Origin: Casuarina equisetifolia
Taxonomy: Eukaryota > Streptophyta > Magnoliopsida > Fagales > Casuarinaceae
Length of the DNA stretch: 64,000 nucleotides
Assembly: GCA_028551475.1 (NCBI GenBank)
Contig: CM052357.1
Span: 23,292,451 to 23,356,450 of the forward strand
Reading direction: 5' to 3'
Within the stretch, counting starts at the first letter, position 1. Every line of letters begins with the position of its first letter. The position numbers and the translations under genes were made by a program. Under the pieces are notes generated by a model, which was given only the letters and a program-made list of their open reading frames with translations, had not been told where the DNA came from and did not search any database. This document shows positions 45,327 through 57,000 of the stretch, one piece after another.

Positions 45327-48005
45327 ATGGATCGAATTACCATCTGGGTCCAATCCATTTTGGTCTTTCTCATCATTCCCATGGCAGTTTCACAAGGGGA
45401 GAACGTGACGCTGGCGCTTTTTCAGTTCATGGAGAAACTCTCCCTAGGAAATGTAACAAGAAGTGCTCAATGGGGGTGGAAGATGGGGTCTGATCCTTGC
45501 ATTGACAAATGGACAGGAGTAACTTGTGAAATGAACTCAGTATCGAAAATCGCTCTCGAGAATGTTGGTCTCAATGGAGTTTTTGATGCCGTGTCTCTTT
45601 GCAGTGTAAAGTCACTGTATCTCCTCAGTCTGAAGAAGAACAATATCAGTGGAACAGTATCAGAAGAGATCGGAAGATGTCAGGAGCTGACCCACTTGCA
45701 CTTGAGCGGCAACAAGTTCTCCGGTAGGCTTCCGGACTCACTGTCACGGCTGGGGAACCTGAAAAGGCTGGAAATATCTGACAATAACTTCTCCGGCGAG
45801 CTTCCTGATCTGGCTCGGATTTCAGGACTCTTAAGCTTTTTAGCCGAGAACAATGATCTGAGTGGAGCAATTCCGAACTTTGATTTCTCCAACTTTGATT
45901 CCTTCAACGTCTCCAACAACCATTTCAGCGGTCCAATTCCTGATGTCCAAGGCCTTTTCACTGCAGAAAGCTTTAATGGTAATCCTGAATTATGTGGAAA
46001 ACCACTATCAACTTCCTGTCCACCTGCCCCTTCACCATCTGCAATGAAACCAAAAGCAACGCCACTTAATGGCCTTTCTATATACTCTGGCTATTCCATT
46101 CTTGTCGTCGGTGCAGTGCTCTTCTTCGCCGCTAAATTTTCCTGCAGAAAAAAGGCTAAAGAAGAAGAAAAGGCAGATGTAGCAGAGAAGAAAGTGGCAA
46201 GGGCTGCTGGTAACCACAAGTCTAGTGAAATTACCAGGGAGTTAAGTTTTGGTGTTAACAGGTCAGAGCATTCGATGACATCGTTTGAAACTTCAATCGC
46301 TACATCTACACTTGTAGTTCTCACGAGACCATTGGTGAAGGACCTGCGATTTGAGGACCTGCTTCAAGCTCCAGCTGAGCTGCTTGGGCGAGGAAAGAAT
46401 GGAAGCGTCTTCAAAGTCATGCTGGATAGCGGGGTGGTTTTGGCCGTAAAGAGGATCAAGGATTGGGGAATCTCGCAAGAAGATCTCCGCAGGAGGATGG
46501 GGAAGATAAACCAGTTGCGGCATTCAAATGTGTTGCTTGCGATTGCATTTTATTGCTCCAAAGACGAAAAGCTTCTCGTCTATGATTTTCAACAGAATGG
46601 CAGTCTCTTCGAGCTTCTCCATGGTAAGTTCTTCTTACTATTGTTTGTGTACAGTGCTCTAAAACGAAAGCCAAACTTCCCTCTGTTGCTTAAAATGTGA
46701 ACGTACAAAGAGATCTAAAAAGTGTACAGTGCTCTAAATGCTTATGCCTGGGCTTTAAGAACTTGGATGAACTCGTGTTCGAGAAAAAGTGATATAAAAC
46801 TTATTATTTTCTCTCTAAAATCAGCTTTTAAGGAGTGAGATAATGTAGAACATTCTAATACCCCCATTGACAATTACTGTAGGTTAAAATTACGAGCTTT
46901 GTTATTGATATTTTAAGGGAAGTCAAATATATAAACTACAGGTGGTTATAAGATCTTATTTATCTAAATCTTAGATTTTGATATTGTGTTAACATGTCCA
47001 TTTTCTCCTTAAAATGAGCTTATAAAGAAGGAGGACAAGATTTGTTTATGTATAATTATAACATACTGTAAGTAATATAGTATATTCCAACAAATTTGCC
47101 CACATTACTTGTAACTTGTTATAGAATCTTTTATATATCAACAGATTACCTCATTTCCAAAACAAAATACCCACTTTATAAGCCAAAATAATTCACCCCC
47201 TTCCTAAGACAAATTACTATGAAACTAGACCGGATTGATGGGGAAACTTAAAAATCTGACTGCGATTTTAGTACAAAACTAGCACCATGTCTGATCATTG
47301 GATTTGCGGCATGAACATAATTTTCTGAGTCATTGTTAATCTTCAGGGCCACAAGATAATCTTATATTTGACTGGGGAAGCAGACTACGCGTTGCCGCTA
47401 CTGTTGCAGAGACTTTGGCATACATGCACAAGGTGCTGTATCAAGACGAGATTCCTCATGGCAACTTGAAATCCACAAACATTTTGTTTGACAAAGACAT
47501 GAATCCCTGCATCAGTGAATACGGCCTGTTGATGGCTGAAAATCAAGACGAATCTTTTCTCTCTCAGAGCAAAGGTTTCAAAAGGAAAGGTCAGAGTGGA
47601 CGCCAACCAAATGACACCTTCAAGCCTGATGTCTATGCCTTCGGAGTGATTCTCCTGGAGCTGCTAACAGGGAAGCTCGTCCAGAATAATGGGTCTGATT
47701 TGGCTTCGTGGGTGCAAACAGTAGTCAGAGAAGAATGGACTGTGGAAGTCTTTGATACGGCCCTGATCTCAGAAGGTGTCAATGAAGAGAGGATGGTGAA
47801 CTTGTTGCAGATAGCATTGAAGTGCATAAATCCTTCTCCAAGTGAAAGGCCTAGCATGGATCAAGTGGCGCCAATGGTAACAAGATTGAAGGAGGAAGAA
47901 CTGAGATCTATATCTTTTGATGCAGGCTCAGTCATGTACATGGGAGAAAGCGCAGAACTATCCAATTCTGTGATGAAGAGTCCCTTTCTGCAGCACCAAA
48001 ACTAG
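45327..48005 (+). CDS. LRR receptor-like pseudokinase (probable inactive receptor kinase)
   Basis: Exons 45327-46623 and 47347-48005 join in phase to 651 residues. Order: signal peptide (1-23), LRR N-terminal cap with SDPCIDKWTGVTC, about five LRRs (LTHLHLSGNKFSGRLPDSL and others), a Pro-rich linker, one membrane helix (about 252-272) followed by CRKK, then a kinase-like domain from about 345. The glycine loop GRGKNGSVFK and the VAIK-type Lys (AVKRIK) are kept. The catalytic loop reads HGNLKSTNIL instead of HRDxKxxN, and the DFG position reads SEYG. Both catalytic Asp residues are missing, so it should not phosphorylate. It matches the plant LRR-III inactive receptor kinase group (At2g26730-like), which typically act as scaffolds or co-receptors at the plasma membrane. 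The ligand is unknown. Confidence 0.92.
46624..47346 (+). other. Intron of LRR pseudokinase with repeat-derived sequence
   Basis: A 723-bp AT-rich intron with a clear donor (ggtaagttc) and acceptor (cttcag). It contains cattctaataccccc and aacatactgtaa segments that recur in other decayed repeat patches in the window. Confidence 0.7.
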
Positions 48006-51000
48006 TATAAATGTCCTTCATCTGAAAAATATGCGACAGTACACATCTCGTAGCATTGCCTGCTAATTATAAGCACCGGGGTTTCTGAATGCACCGGTAC
48101 TAGTGGTCTTTACATCAAGCGATATCTTCACCGGGGGAAGACATTATAATTCCCATTACAATACTCTTCTAGTGGAAGACTTTAAAATATTAAAAGTTTA
48201 AGGCACGTCTTATGTGAATTAAGTGTTCTGGTGTCAACTTGGTTACTTGCTAGCCTTGTGACCCATTAATAAATGTACACGAACTCTCTAAATTATGACA
48301 TTCTAGAAGTCGTTTGAGCATGATGTTGCAATGTCTTGAATTGCTTAAAATATGTTAGCAAATCCTTTGTATATGAAGATTTGATCATTTCTTTTTATAA
48401 GGTGAATTTAAGAGGGGAAAAAAGAGTTTTTTAACATCATACGAAGCCTATAATTTAGATAAATAAAATTTTGTCACAGTTTAGGATAAAATACAAGACT
48501 TACATGTAATAGCACTCATAAAAACTACAATTTCATTTCATGGTGGTTATAAGGCCAATGAAAATGATGTGCTATAAATATCATATTACTTAAATTTTGC
48601 TTGTAAATCTTATTTAGAAAAAAGAAAAGATAATTCACTCTTTGATAATCTCGTAATAGGTTAAACTCTTAAAAAATGATGTTAAAAGTTAAGTTCAAGT
48701 GTGCTACCCCTTAGCTCATGAATAAAAATTCTTTTGAAAACTATTTATCTACACCTAAGACAATAAAACATTAAAAATAATATAGTATAAGTTTCATATT
48801 GTGTAAATCTTATTTGAAAATCATTTTTATAAAAAAAAAATCATTTATTCTTAAGTTGACATTTAAGCATGAATAAGATTTTTATCAATTAATATTAATA
48901 TATCTTTCATTGCTAGCTGTGAAGCTTAAAATTGGGATCCCAGCATTTGCCAATCTTCAAATAGAAGACTTTTGTATAATATCATTCACAAAATCCATAA
49001 TTTAGAGGGTGTTAGAATGTCCCTTTACAACATACTGTATCTTAAATGATTTTCTCACTTGTTTCTCCTTTACATTAACGTCATGCTGACATATCTAAGC
49101 ATTCGCAAGATAAAGTCAAACTTGTTTTGAGAAACAAGAAAGCCAATTTACCAAATCCCTGCCAACCACCTTGCCGGCAGGACAGCAATCAAAAATCACA
49201 TAATCACCTGCTTTGAGTGCACCCATTGATTGCGATTAAATGCCAAGCGTGCAAGACGAAGCACAACGACAGCCCACCATCACGTTCTGTCCACCATTGG
49301 ATTTTTCTCATGTCATCTTATGCACGCCTTTGGTTCATTCATTTATGGCCCCATATTTCCTATTCTACTCATCAACTTTAAGCTTGGAGGTATGACCATG
49401 GAGAGGTGTTTACCCGATCTGTTTAAACTGTTACTGCATAGTCTTATCGACTAAGATTTCACCCATGATGCTTATAAATAAGAGATTTTGAGAAATTTTA
49501 TATGTAAAAGTTCCTTTACATGTAAGAAACATAACATACTGTAATGTTGTACCTCCTATAGCCAACAATACTTTAATAAAAGGAACAAAAGCTTGTTTTT
49601 ATAAGGTTCCAAGGACCTGTTATTAAGATCTTTTTGCTTGTAAATCAGCATGGTTAAGACACTTTGTATCTTTCGCTCAAAACATCTTTTTCCTTGTCAA
49701 CCATTTTCATATTAAATGAAACACCAACAACCCCCAACCCCCCTTTTCTTTGGTCAAATCAGAAATGCCTTCCACTTTTCCTGTTTACAGTCTTTAGCGC
49801 CACTAATGACTGATACCTGTAGTCGGGCCAAGATTGATGGAAAGAATTATCACGATACACAAGAAATGACACAGGAAAACATCATTACAAGGTAATTATT
49901 TTGATCACTTGATTATTAAAGAAGTCACAGAAATCACTGTGGACAATCGAACTGCGTGCATTGGTGGACCTCTTAATCATTCTCCATTTAACTTGTGAGA
50001 TGGTCAGCCTAATTTAACCTTGTGGTAGTGCATGTTCATGCATACCTCAACTTATGGGGGCGATAAAGGTGTTAAAAGAAGAGGCTCTATGGCTTGTTTG
50101 CCATCATTGGAGATAATGATTAGTCCCAAGCAGGTTAGCGTCCCGTGAACAACTGGGAAAGGTGGGGGCTGTGGATTTTAGTTAAGAGGGCAACAAATTG
50201 CCTTGATCAAATTAAACAGAACCCAAGCATGCAATGTAAATTCATAAATAAAATACTTACTTACTGTCTGCATATTGCTATGGCTGTTAGTTTTTATGCA
50301 GTAATTAGAAAGTTGGTATTTTGTTTATCAATATTCTTTAAGTGAATATATAGAAATTGCTAACAAATTTATTTCTATTCAAAAATTAACTTGAGAAGAA
50401 AGCTTTTTGCTTCATATAAAAACTTTCCAAACAAGATTGTAAACATGATACAAAGCTTTTTGCTTCATTTTCCCATTTCTTTCCCTATTAGATCGTATCT
50501 TTCTTCTCGTTCTTTTTTCTTCTTTTTCTTCAAAAAGTTGTTAGCCAATGACTCAAATAATATTCCTGGATTGCCTCCTAATAAAAGTATCTGATCTTTG
50601 GTGTTCCCCAAAAGAAAAAGAAGTAGTTACAATTCAACATCATAAAGAGTGACGAGTCAAAGAAGTCAAGATAAACAACTATAGAGTCGGTATCCTTAGT
50701 AGTTATGTGCTTTGCCACTTTTCAGAATTCAGTCTCCACTGACGGATTTTGTGTGGTGCATGGCAGATTATGTTCCAACTTACTCCTATCGAAGAGTTTG
50801 TGAGTCTCTTTTTTCCTGTAAGCTGTACCTGACAAACTCCTTGATTAAGGGGAAAAAAGTTAAAAAGAAGGGAGAAAAAAGGTGTATTTGATAGTTAAGA
50901 TTCCTACTACATATTGACTACTATGCTCAACACGAGAGAACAAACAAAATAGAATTCCTAAACTGTCGAAGTAGTCAAACTAACTGTTAAATTTCAAACT

Positions 51001-51650
51001 GGTTTCCTTTCGAATCAGGCATATAATTGGGTAATTTGGACGAATAACAAAGAAGACAAAAGGGTAGGAGGAGGAAATTAATAATCTATTTTAAGGATGT
51101 TTCGCTCCTGTCACTGTGTTCTCTCCTGCTCCACTTCCTTCAGCCACATACTCCGCACTGTCCCAGCTGTTTAGACAACTACCATATAAAACTAGGAATA
51201 GAAGAATCCTTGCTTTGGAATCCTGTGGCGCAAACGAAATTCAAAACAAGAAACCCCAGCTTCATCAACCGGACTCTGCATTTCTGTTTGTGGTTTCCTG
51301 TGTACTCCCCATTCAAACGGTAGGTACTCAACCTCTATCATCGCCTTAGTTCTCCAAAACCTCACGTTCTTCTTTCTGATCTTGGAAATTCAATTACTCA
51401 GCTTTCATGTTATAGCAGCAGCAAAATCCCAATCTAAAAGCATTTGTTATCCGGGGAAAAAAGGGATTGAATTCGATGGTTTTCAAAAGCTCAGCATAAT
51501 ATTTCTAACTTGCTTCCCTTTTTTCCTTTATGATCTCAACGCAGGAAAGGACGTCACCCAGAGTTGGTTTTGTGAGTGTTCAAAAGTTAATTGTCTAGGC
51601 TCAAGATATTTGTGATGAAGTTTCTACTTTGAGCATACCCATCTGTCGAA
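48006..51650. other. AT-rich intergenic region and ATL leader
   Basis: 48.0-51.0 kb is AT-rich with several decayed repeat patches (around 48.5-49.05 and 49.45-49.65) and no supported gene. 51.1-51.65 kb is probably the 5' leader of the ATL gene. A possible leader intron runs from cggtaggt (about 51319) to caacgcag (about 51545). Confidence 0.5.
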
Positions 51651-52748
51651 ATGTTTGGCATTGCCTCTGAAGCGCAGCAAAAAGATGGAAGTTTGGTTTA
51701 CCCACCTCCTGAGTCATCTCTCCCTTCCTTCACTGCTCCTTATTACAGTAGTAGCTATGACAAAGAAGCAACCCCAACATCATCTTTTAGTAGAATCAGT
51801 CCGGTACTTCTTTTGCTTATAGTAATTCTAGCAATAATCTTCTTCATCTATGGTCTTCTCCATTTACTTGTAAGATTTTGCATGAAAAGGACATCTTCTT
51901 CGGCTATTTATCAATCAAATAGATACCCAGAAACCTCTGGTTCAATTGCTTTCCAAAGACAGCTTCAGCAGCTCTTTCGCTTACACGATTCAGGTCTAGA
52001 CCAATCTTTCATAGATGCTCTACCTCTGTTCTACTACAAAGATATAATGGGTTTGAAGGAACCGTTCGATTGTGCTGTTTGTCTTTGTGAATTTTCTGAC
52101 GAGGACAAGCTGAGATTGCTTCCTACCTGTGGTCATGCGTTTCACATCGACTGTATAGATACATGGCTGCTATCAAACTCAACATGTCCTCTTTGTAGGA
52201 GGACACTTATGGGCCCTGGTAATCATATTGAAATTCCAGTATTTAATTTTAATATTTCCAGGGAGCAATCAAATAGGCTTCCTAGTGATGGAGAAAATGT
52301 TATTTCTGATAGTAATAAGCCAATAATCATAGAGGAAGCTGTTGGTGAAAAGAGGGTCTTTTCTGTGAGACTCGGGAAGTTTAGAAGTTTAAATGATGGA
52401 TTAGGCAGTAGGGAGGGAGGAGAAAGCAGTAGCCGTAATTTAGATGCTAGGAGATGCTATTCAATGGGTGCTTTTCAGTATGTAGTTGGTGAATCAAATC
52501 TGCAAGTAGCACTGTCTGATAGTGGTCATGGTGGTGGTGGTGGTGGTGGTGGTGGTGGAAGTAGTAATGTGAAGATTGATGGCGATGTGGGCAGGAAGAA
52601 AATCAGTGGTTGTGCCAGACGTGATAGCTTTTCTGTATCCAAGATCTGGCTGTGGTCCAAGAACAGCAGGTTTCCTAGTTCTTCAAACAATCGAATGGAT
52701 CTGCCACCTTCTTTTAATGTAAGTGTATCAATTGATAATGAAACTTGA
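51651..52748 (+). CDS. ATL-family RING-H2 E3 ubiquitin ligase
   Basis: A single-exon 365-residue protein, typical of intronless ATL genes. An N-terminal Ser/Pro-rich segment precedes one membrane helix (about 51-74, LLLLIVILAIIFFIYGLL). The GLD motif of the family is at 115-117 (GLDQSFIDALPLFYYKDI). The RING-H2 has all eight ligands: C141, C144, C160, H162, H165, C168, C179 and C182, with the conserved Trp in DTWLL. The C-terminal part has RVFSVRLGKFRSLN and RRCYSMGAFQYV, shared with the ATL13/46/47/48 branch. A GGT repeat encodes ten glycines near residues 293-302. Known role: membrane-anchored E3 that works with an E2. Its place near the HIG1 gene recalls ATL48, but no HIG1 domain is present in this protein. 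Confidence 0.93.
   Translation: MFGIASEAQQKDGSLVYPPPESSLPSFTAPYYSSSYDKEATPTSSFSRISPVLLLLIVILAIIFFIYGLLHLLVRFCMKRTSSSAIYQSNRYPETSGSIAFQRQLQQLFRLHDSGLDQSFIDALPLFYYKDIMGLKEPFDCAVCLCEFSDEDKLRLLPTCGHAFHIDCIDTWLLSNSTCPLCRRTLMGPGNHIEIPVFNFNISREQSNRLPSDGENVISDSNKPIIIEEAVGEKRVFSVRLGKFRSLNDGLGSREGGESSSRNLDARRCYSMGAFQYVVGESNLQVALSDSGHGGGGGGGGGGSSNVKIDGDVGRKKISGCARRDSFSVSKIWLWSKNSRFPSSSNNRMDLPPSFNVSVSIDNET
52526..52560. repeat. In-frame (GGT)n trinucleotide repeat
   Basis: About eleven GGT units within the ATL coding sequence giving a poly-Gly run; likely length-variable between alleles. Confidence 0.9.
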
Positions 52749-54028
52749 GCTAAGTAAAAGCTGTATGATTGCAATTTTTATGTTTGCTCTTGATCAATGA
52801 GTTATCATACATATAAAAAGCCTGTTAAAATTTGTATTCTGCTTTTCTTAGTCCAAATTTTCCTGCGAAATTTAAGGCCTCCTTGGTTAACATTTCATAT
52901 GCATATCTAACCTTTTGAAAGCCTGGATTGCTTTGCATTAGCTCTCAAAGTAAGCAAATCCATAGAGATCTTCACCTGAATACTACTTCCTGCTTTTCTA
53001 GAGTTTTTCATGTCCAATATGAAGTTAGAAATTGGTGGTATTTCGGGTATGATTTATAAAAGAAGGGGACCAGAACGATGCTCCTTCCAAATGAAATCAA
53101 GCGTGATTTGCTTTCCTGCTCTGTCATACTTCAGTCATTACCTAATCTCTGGTCATAAAAGCTTTGTCCTTTAACCAAAAGTCCTTTTATTGAAGTGGGA
53201 GATCGTGAAAGTGGCAAGAACAATCTTTGGTCATGATAGCTTTGTTTCGATATTGGTGTGACTCCATAGAGCCACCCAATATAGAGATTTTTCCAATCTT
53301 CTTTTTGGTCCTCATCTTTATGATCTTGTTCCCTTAAATTATAATGAGAATCCAACAGAGTGGAAGCTGTCAAATCGCAACACGATGTTGCATTTGAATG
53401 GAATAAAGTATACAAATCCCATCCCCCAGCGGCTAGAAAAAGTGGGAAATGCAAGGGAGGAACTTGAAAAGAAGCCATAAGATTGCTGCAGGCAAAAATC
53501 TTGCATGTGTTTCTTGCAGATGTCACAGAACAGGTTATCTTGCTTTGGGGTTTTAAATAAAAAGGCAAAATTCTGTGTTCAATGGAGGGTGTATAAAATT
53601 ACACATATATTGTGTATAATAAATACATATATAATAATTATAAAATATTTATTGTGTATAAAATTACTATTTTAATTCCAAAACTAACAGTTATGGCCAC
53701 CAAAGTTTGACCTAAATTTGTAGATTCTGATAAAAAAATTTCTGCAAGAGTACCTATTAAATACTTCTCCATTCATCCCTGGAATGCATTACAACGAGTT
53801 GGTAGCAATAATAAAAACTTATCAATAAAATGACAAATAAGAATTTGGAAAAAGAAAAAGAAACTACCTAGTCCAACAACAAAAGGACAAAACCGACATT
53901 GGCCTCTGCTGCAACCATGGTGGTCGCAAGGGCTGTAAAAATTCTTCCTTTTGACTAGAAATCCCATAAAGACAAAGCACTGTTCAACCTCCTCCTTCTT
54001 CCACTCTTTTTCTCTGTGAAGAATCGCA
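52749..54028. other. Spacer between ATL and RDR2 genes
   Basis: The ATL 3' UTR, then AT-rich DNA with a tata-type low-complexity patch near 53600-53660, then the RDR2 promoter and leader. A 145-codon minus-strand frame at 53131-53568 has no domain and no support. Confidence 0.5.
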
Positions 54029-57000
54029 ATGGGTGTGGTGGAGAGACCCACTGTTCGGGTCTCAAACATCCCTCAGACCGCCACCGCCCATGACCTTCTT
54101 CGCTTCCTTGAGTCCACACTCAGCCCGGACTCGGTCTTCGCCGTGGAGATCGCTACCGAGAGAAAGAACTGGAAGTCCCGGGGTTTCGGTCGTGTCCAGT
54201 TCGCCACTCTCGAGGCCAAGTGCAAGGCCCAGTCTTTGGCTCTAAGCTTCAAGTGTCAGACCCTCAGACTCTCTGAAACCTTCGATGATATCGTCGCCCG
54301 TCCCGTGCACCCCAAGCACCGGCTCGAGAACTGCATTCTGCACGTGGGTTTCATGGTTAGAGAGGGCTGCATGAGTGTCCTGGAGTCGTGGGAGGGGGTG
54401 AGGGTTTGGATTATGCCTGAGAGAGGGCGAGTGGAGTTCTGGGTGTGGCAGTGTGGGGAGTGCTATAAGTTGGAGGTTATGTTTCAAGATATTTTGGAGT
54501 CTGATGGTTGCTGTTTGGGAGGAACAGATGTCAATGCGATGCTTCTGAAGGTATGGTTCTTTTATGTGGTTGGAGTTTGTGTATTTTGCTTTCTTCTTTT
54601 TTCTTCTTCTTCTTTTGTTTTTTTCACCCGCAAGAATGTTCCTTGAAGTCGTTTTTAATGCTGAACAGCTTGGAGATTTGACAGCAACTTTTGATTGTTG
54701 CTGTGTTACTTGGATTGGGTGTAGGAAAACAAATGAGTTAATAGGAAGGATAATGTTTGTGAGGGGAAGCAAGTTTTGCGACTTTCTATTGCATTCTCTA
54801 ACTGAATCACTAAGCTACAGGGGGAATTTCTGGTTGTACGTGTATCTTTTAATAGAATTATATTATTGATAGTTGTAGTTGTAGTTGTTATCTCCACACG
54901 TGTTTTCTTGCACATTTATAGTTAAAATATGTCGTGGTTTGTGTCAAACTGGTTGAGGTTCTCTATTTGAATTGTTGATTTGGGTAATTTCCTGAAATTT
55001 TATCCTGATTTTTCCGCGTTTGGGATTTTATTGATCTTCCCGCATCCTAGTATGCCGGCTTTAGGTATGCTAGTTAGTGGAAGTAAAGACTTGTAGTTTG
55101 GGAAACAGCAGGCATAGTAGCGAGAGGAAACACTTGCCCTTTTACTTCTATGAATTTGACTTTTGGCGCGTTCCCTGACAAGAGTCATTTCTCCTCTTGT
55201 TAGATTGATAATCAATGATTGCTTCGGTTTGTGGTTTGTTTCTTATTGAATTGAGATGTTGGCAGTTTTCATGGGTTTCTGAAGCTATATGCAAGGTTCA
55301 GTTGAATCTAAACCTGATACGGATGTGTACAGTTGCATCCAATAGCTCAGTCCAGGGTTTAGTATTGAGCAAATTACTAGATCACTGGGCGTAAATGCAG
55401 GTTAGATAAAAAATTAGGATGCATCTGGGAAATGAAAGTTATCCCTTCTAAACAAGTGTTTATCTGTAACTTCTCTTTGTTATTCCTCTAGATAAAAATT
55501 AATGCATCACTTCCATTTCCTGTTAGGGAAGGTGGCAACACGTTTTGAATCTCTTTTTCTGGTTTATGGGATAGCTCAATAAATGTAGATTCAATAGTGA
55601 GTTATATGAAGGACCGGAATGAGAGGGAGGATACACTTTGCACATATATGTATTGTTTCCAATTGAACAAATTCAATGCATCTTTCTGTCACATTTCATG
55701 GATCACATCATGTATGTATTAGTGAAGGCTTAGTGAGCTTAATAACATTCAGTTCGACCTTAGGGCTTTGTGTTGGTAAAACCTGTATTTAAACTTCGAA
55801 TGGAGTTTGAATGAAGCTAACCATGTAAGGAACAGGGCATTAAACTCAAACTTGCGATGTCATTTGCTTGGGGTTGTAAAAGAGGGCAAAAATAGGAGTC
55901 ATATAGTTTTTAGCATAAAACAATTGGATGAAAGTACCATTTTTCACAACTTCATCTATCTTGTGACATTACTTGTTGATTGATTTCGGGCCTTAGCCCA
56001 TTACTTTGTAAGTTTGTTATCTATGTTACATTGAACTTTACTAATGTTTTCTTGCAGTTCAAGTATGGCCCAAGGATCTATCGAAAGGTTTCTGGACCTG
56101 GTATAGCTTCAAGATGTAGTTCAGATCGGTATCATATCTTCAAGGAAGATTTTGACCATCTATGGGTTCGCACTACTGACTTTTCTGTTATGAAGTCAAT
56201 TGGACAATCAACTTCTTTTTGTTGGGAAATTGAAGAAGGATTGTCAGCTTCGGATTGTTTTACAAGTTTCCCTTGCTACAAAGAAGATATGAAGGATCTA
56301 ATTTTAGAGGATGGGGAAGAGTTCTGTTGTACATCCGAGATAGTCCCACTTGTGAAATGTGAATTGGGCACCAAGATACGATATGAAATATTTTTTCAAC
56401 TTAATTCTCTTATCCATACCCAAAAAATTAGCCTTGCCGCAGCAGATAATGACCTGGTTGAAATACTTGGCAGATTAAAGGTTGAAACTGCTCTTATGAT
56501 TCTTCAGAAGTTGCACAAGCTAAATTCCACTTGTTATGAGCCCTTATCATTTGTAAAGACCCAATTACATGTTCTAGGAAGAAATAGTAAAAGCGTAGCC
56601 CGATCTTCCCAAGCAAGGTTAGCAGATCATAATGTGATGAGTTGTCATAGAGCCTTAATTACTCCCTCGAAGATTTATTGCCTGGGTCCTGAGCTTGAAA
56701 CTTCTAATTATGTAGTGAAGAGTTTTGCATCATTTGCTTCAGACTTCATGAGGATTACTTTTGTTGAAGAGGATTGGAGTAAGCTTCCAGTAAATGCCAT
56801 TTCCACAAGCATCCAGCAAGGTATCTTTGCCAAACCTTTTAGAACTGGAATATATCATCGGATATTGTCTGTTCTTCGTGATGGGATTGTGATTGGGACA
56901 AAAAGATTTCAGTTTTTGGCCTTTTCAGCTAGTCAACTCCGATCAAACTCTGTTTGGATGTTTGCTTCAAATGACGAAGTAAGGGCAGAAAACATCAGAG

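Noticed and set aside
49230..49454. 74-codon frame in the 48-51 kb spacer
   Set aside because: No recognisable domain, within repeat-rich AT DNA.
31362..52748. A single HIG1-ATL fusion gene spanning both loci
   Set aside because: HIG1 has its own stop at 33210-33212, ATL has its own start, and two complete same-strand genes lie between.
53131..53568. 145-codon minus-strand open frame between ATL and RDR2
   Set aside because: No domain, no signal or splice context, and composition like its AT-rich surroundings.
54242..54772. 176-codon minus-strand frame opposite RDR2 exon 1
   Set aside because: Antisense shadow of the RRM-like exon and intron 1.
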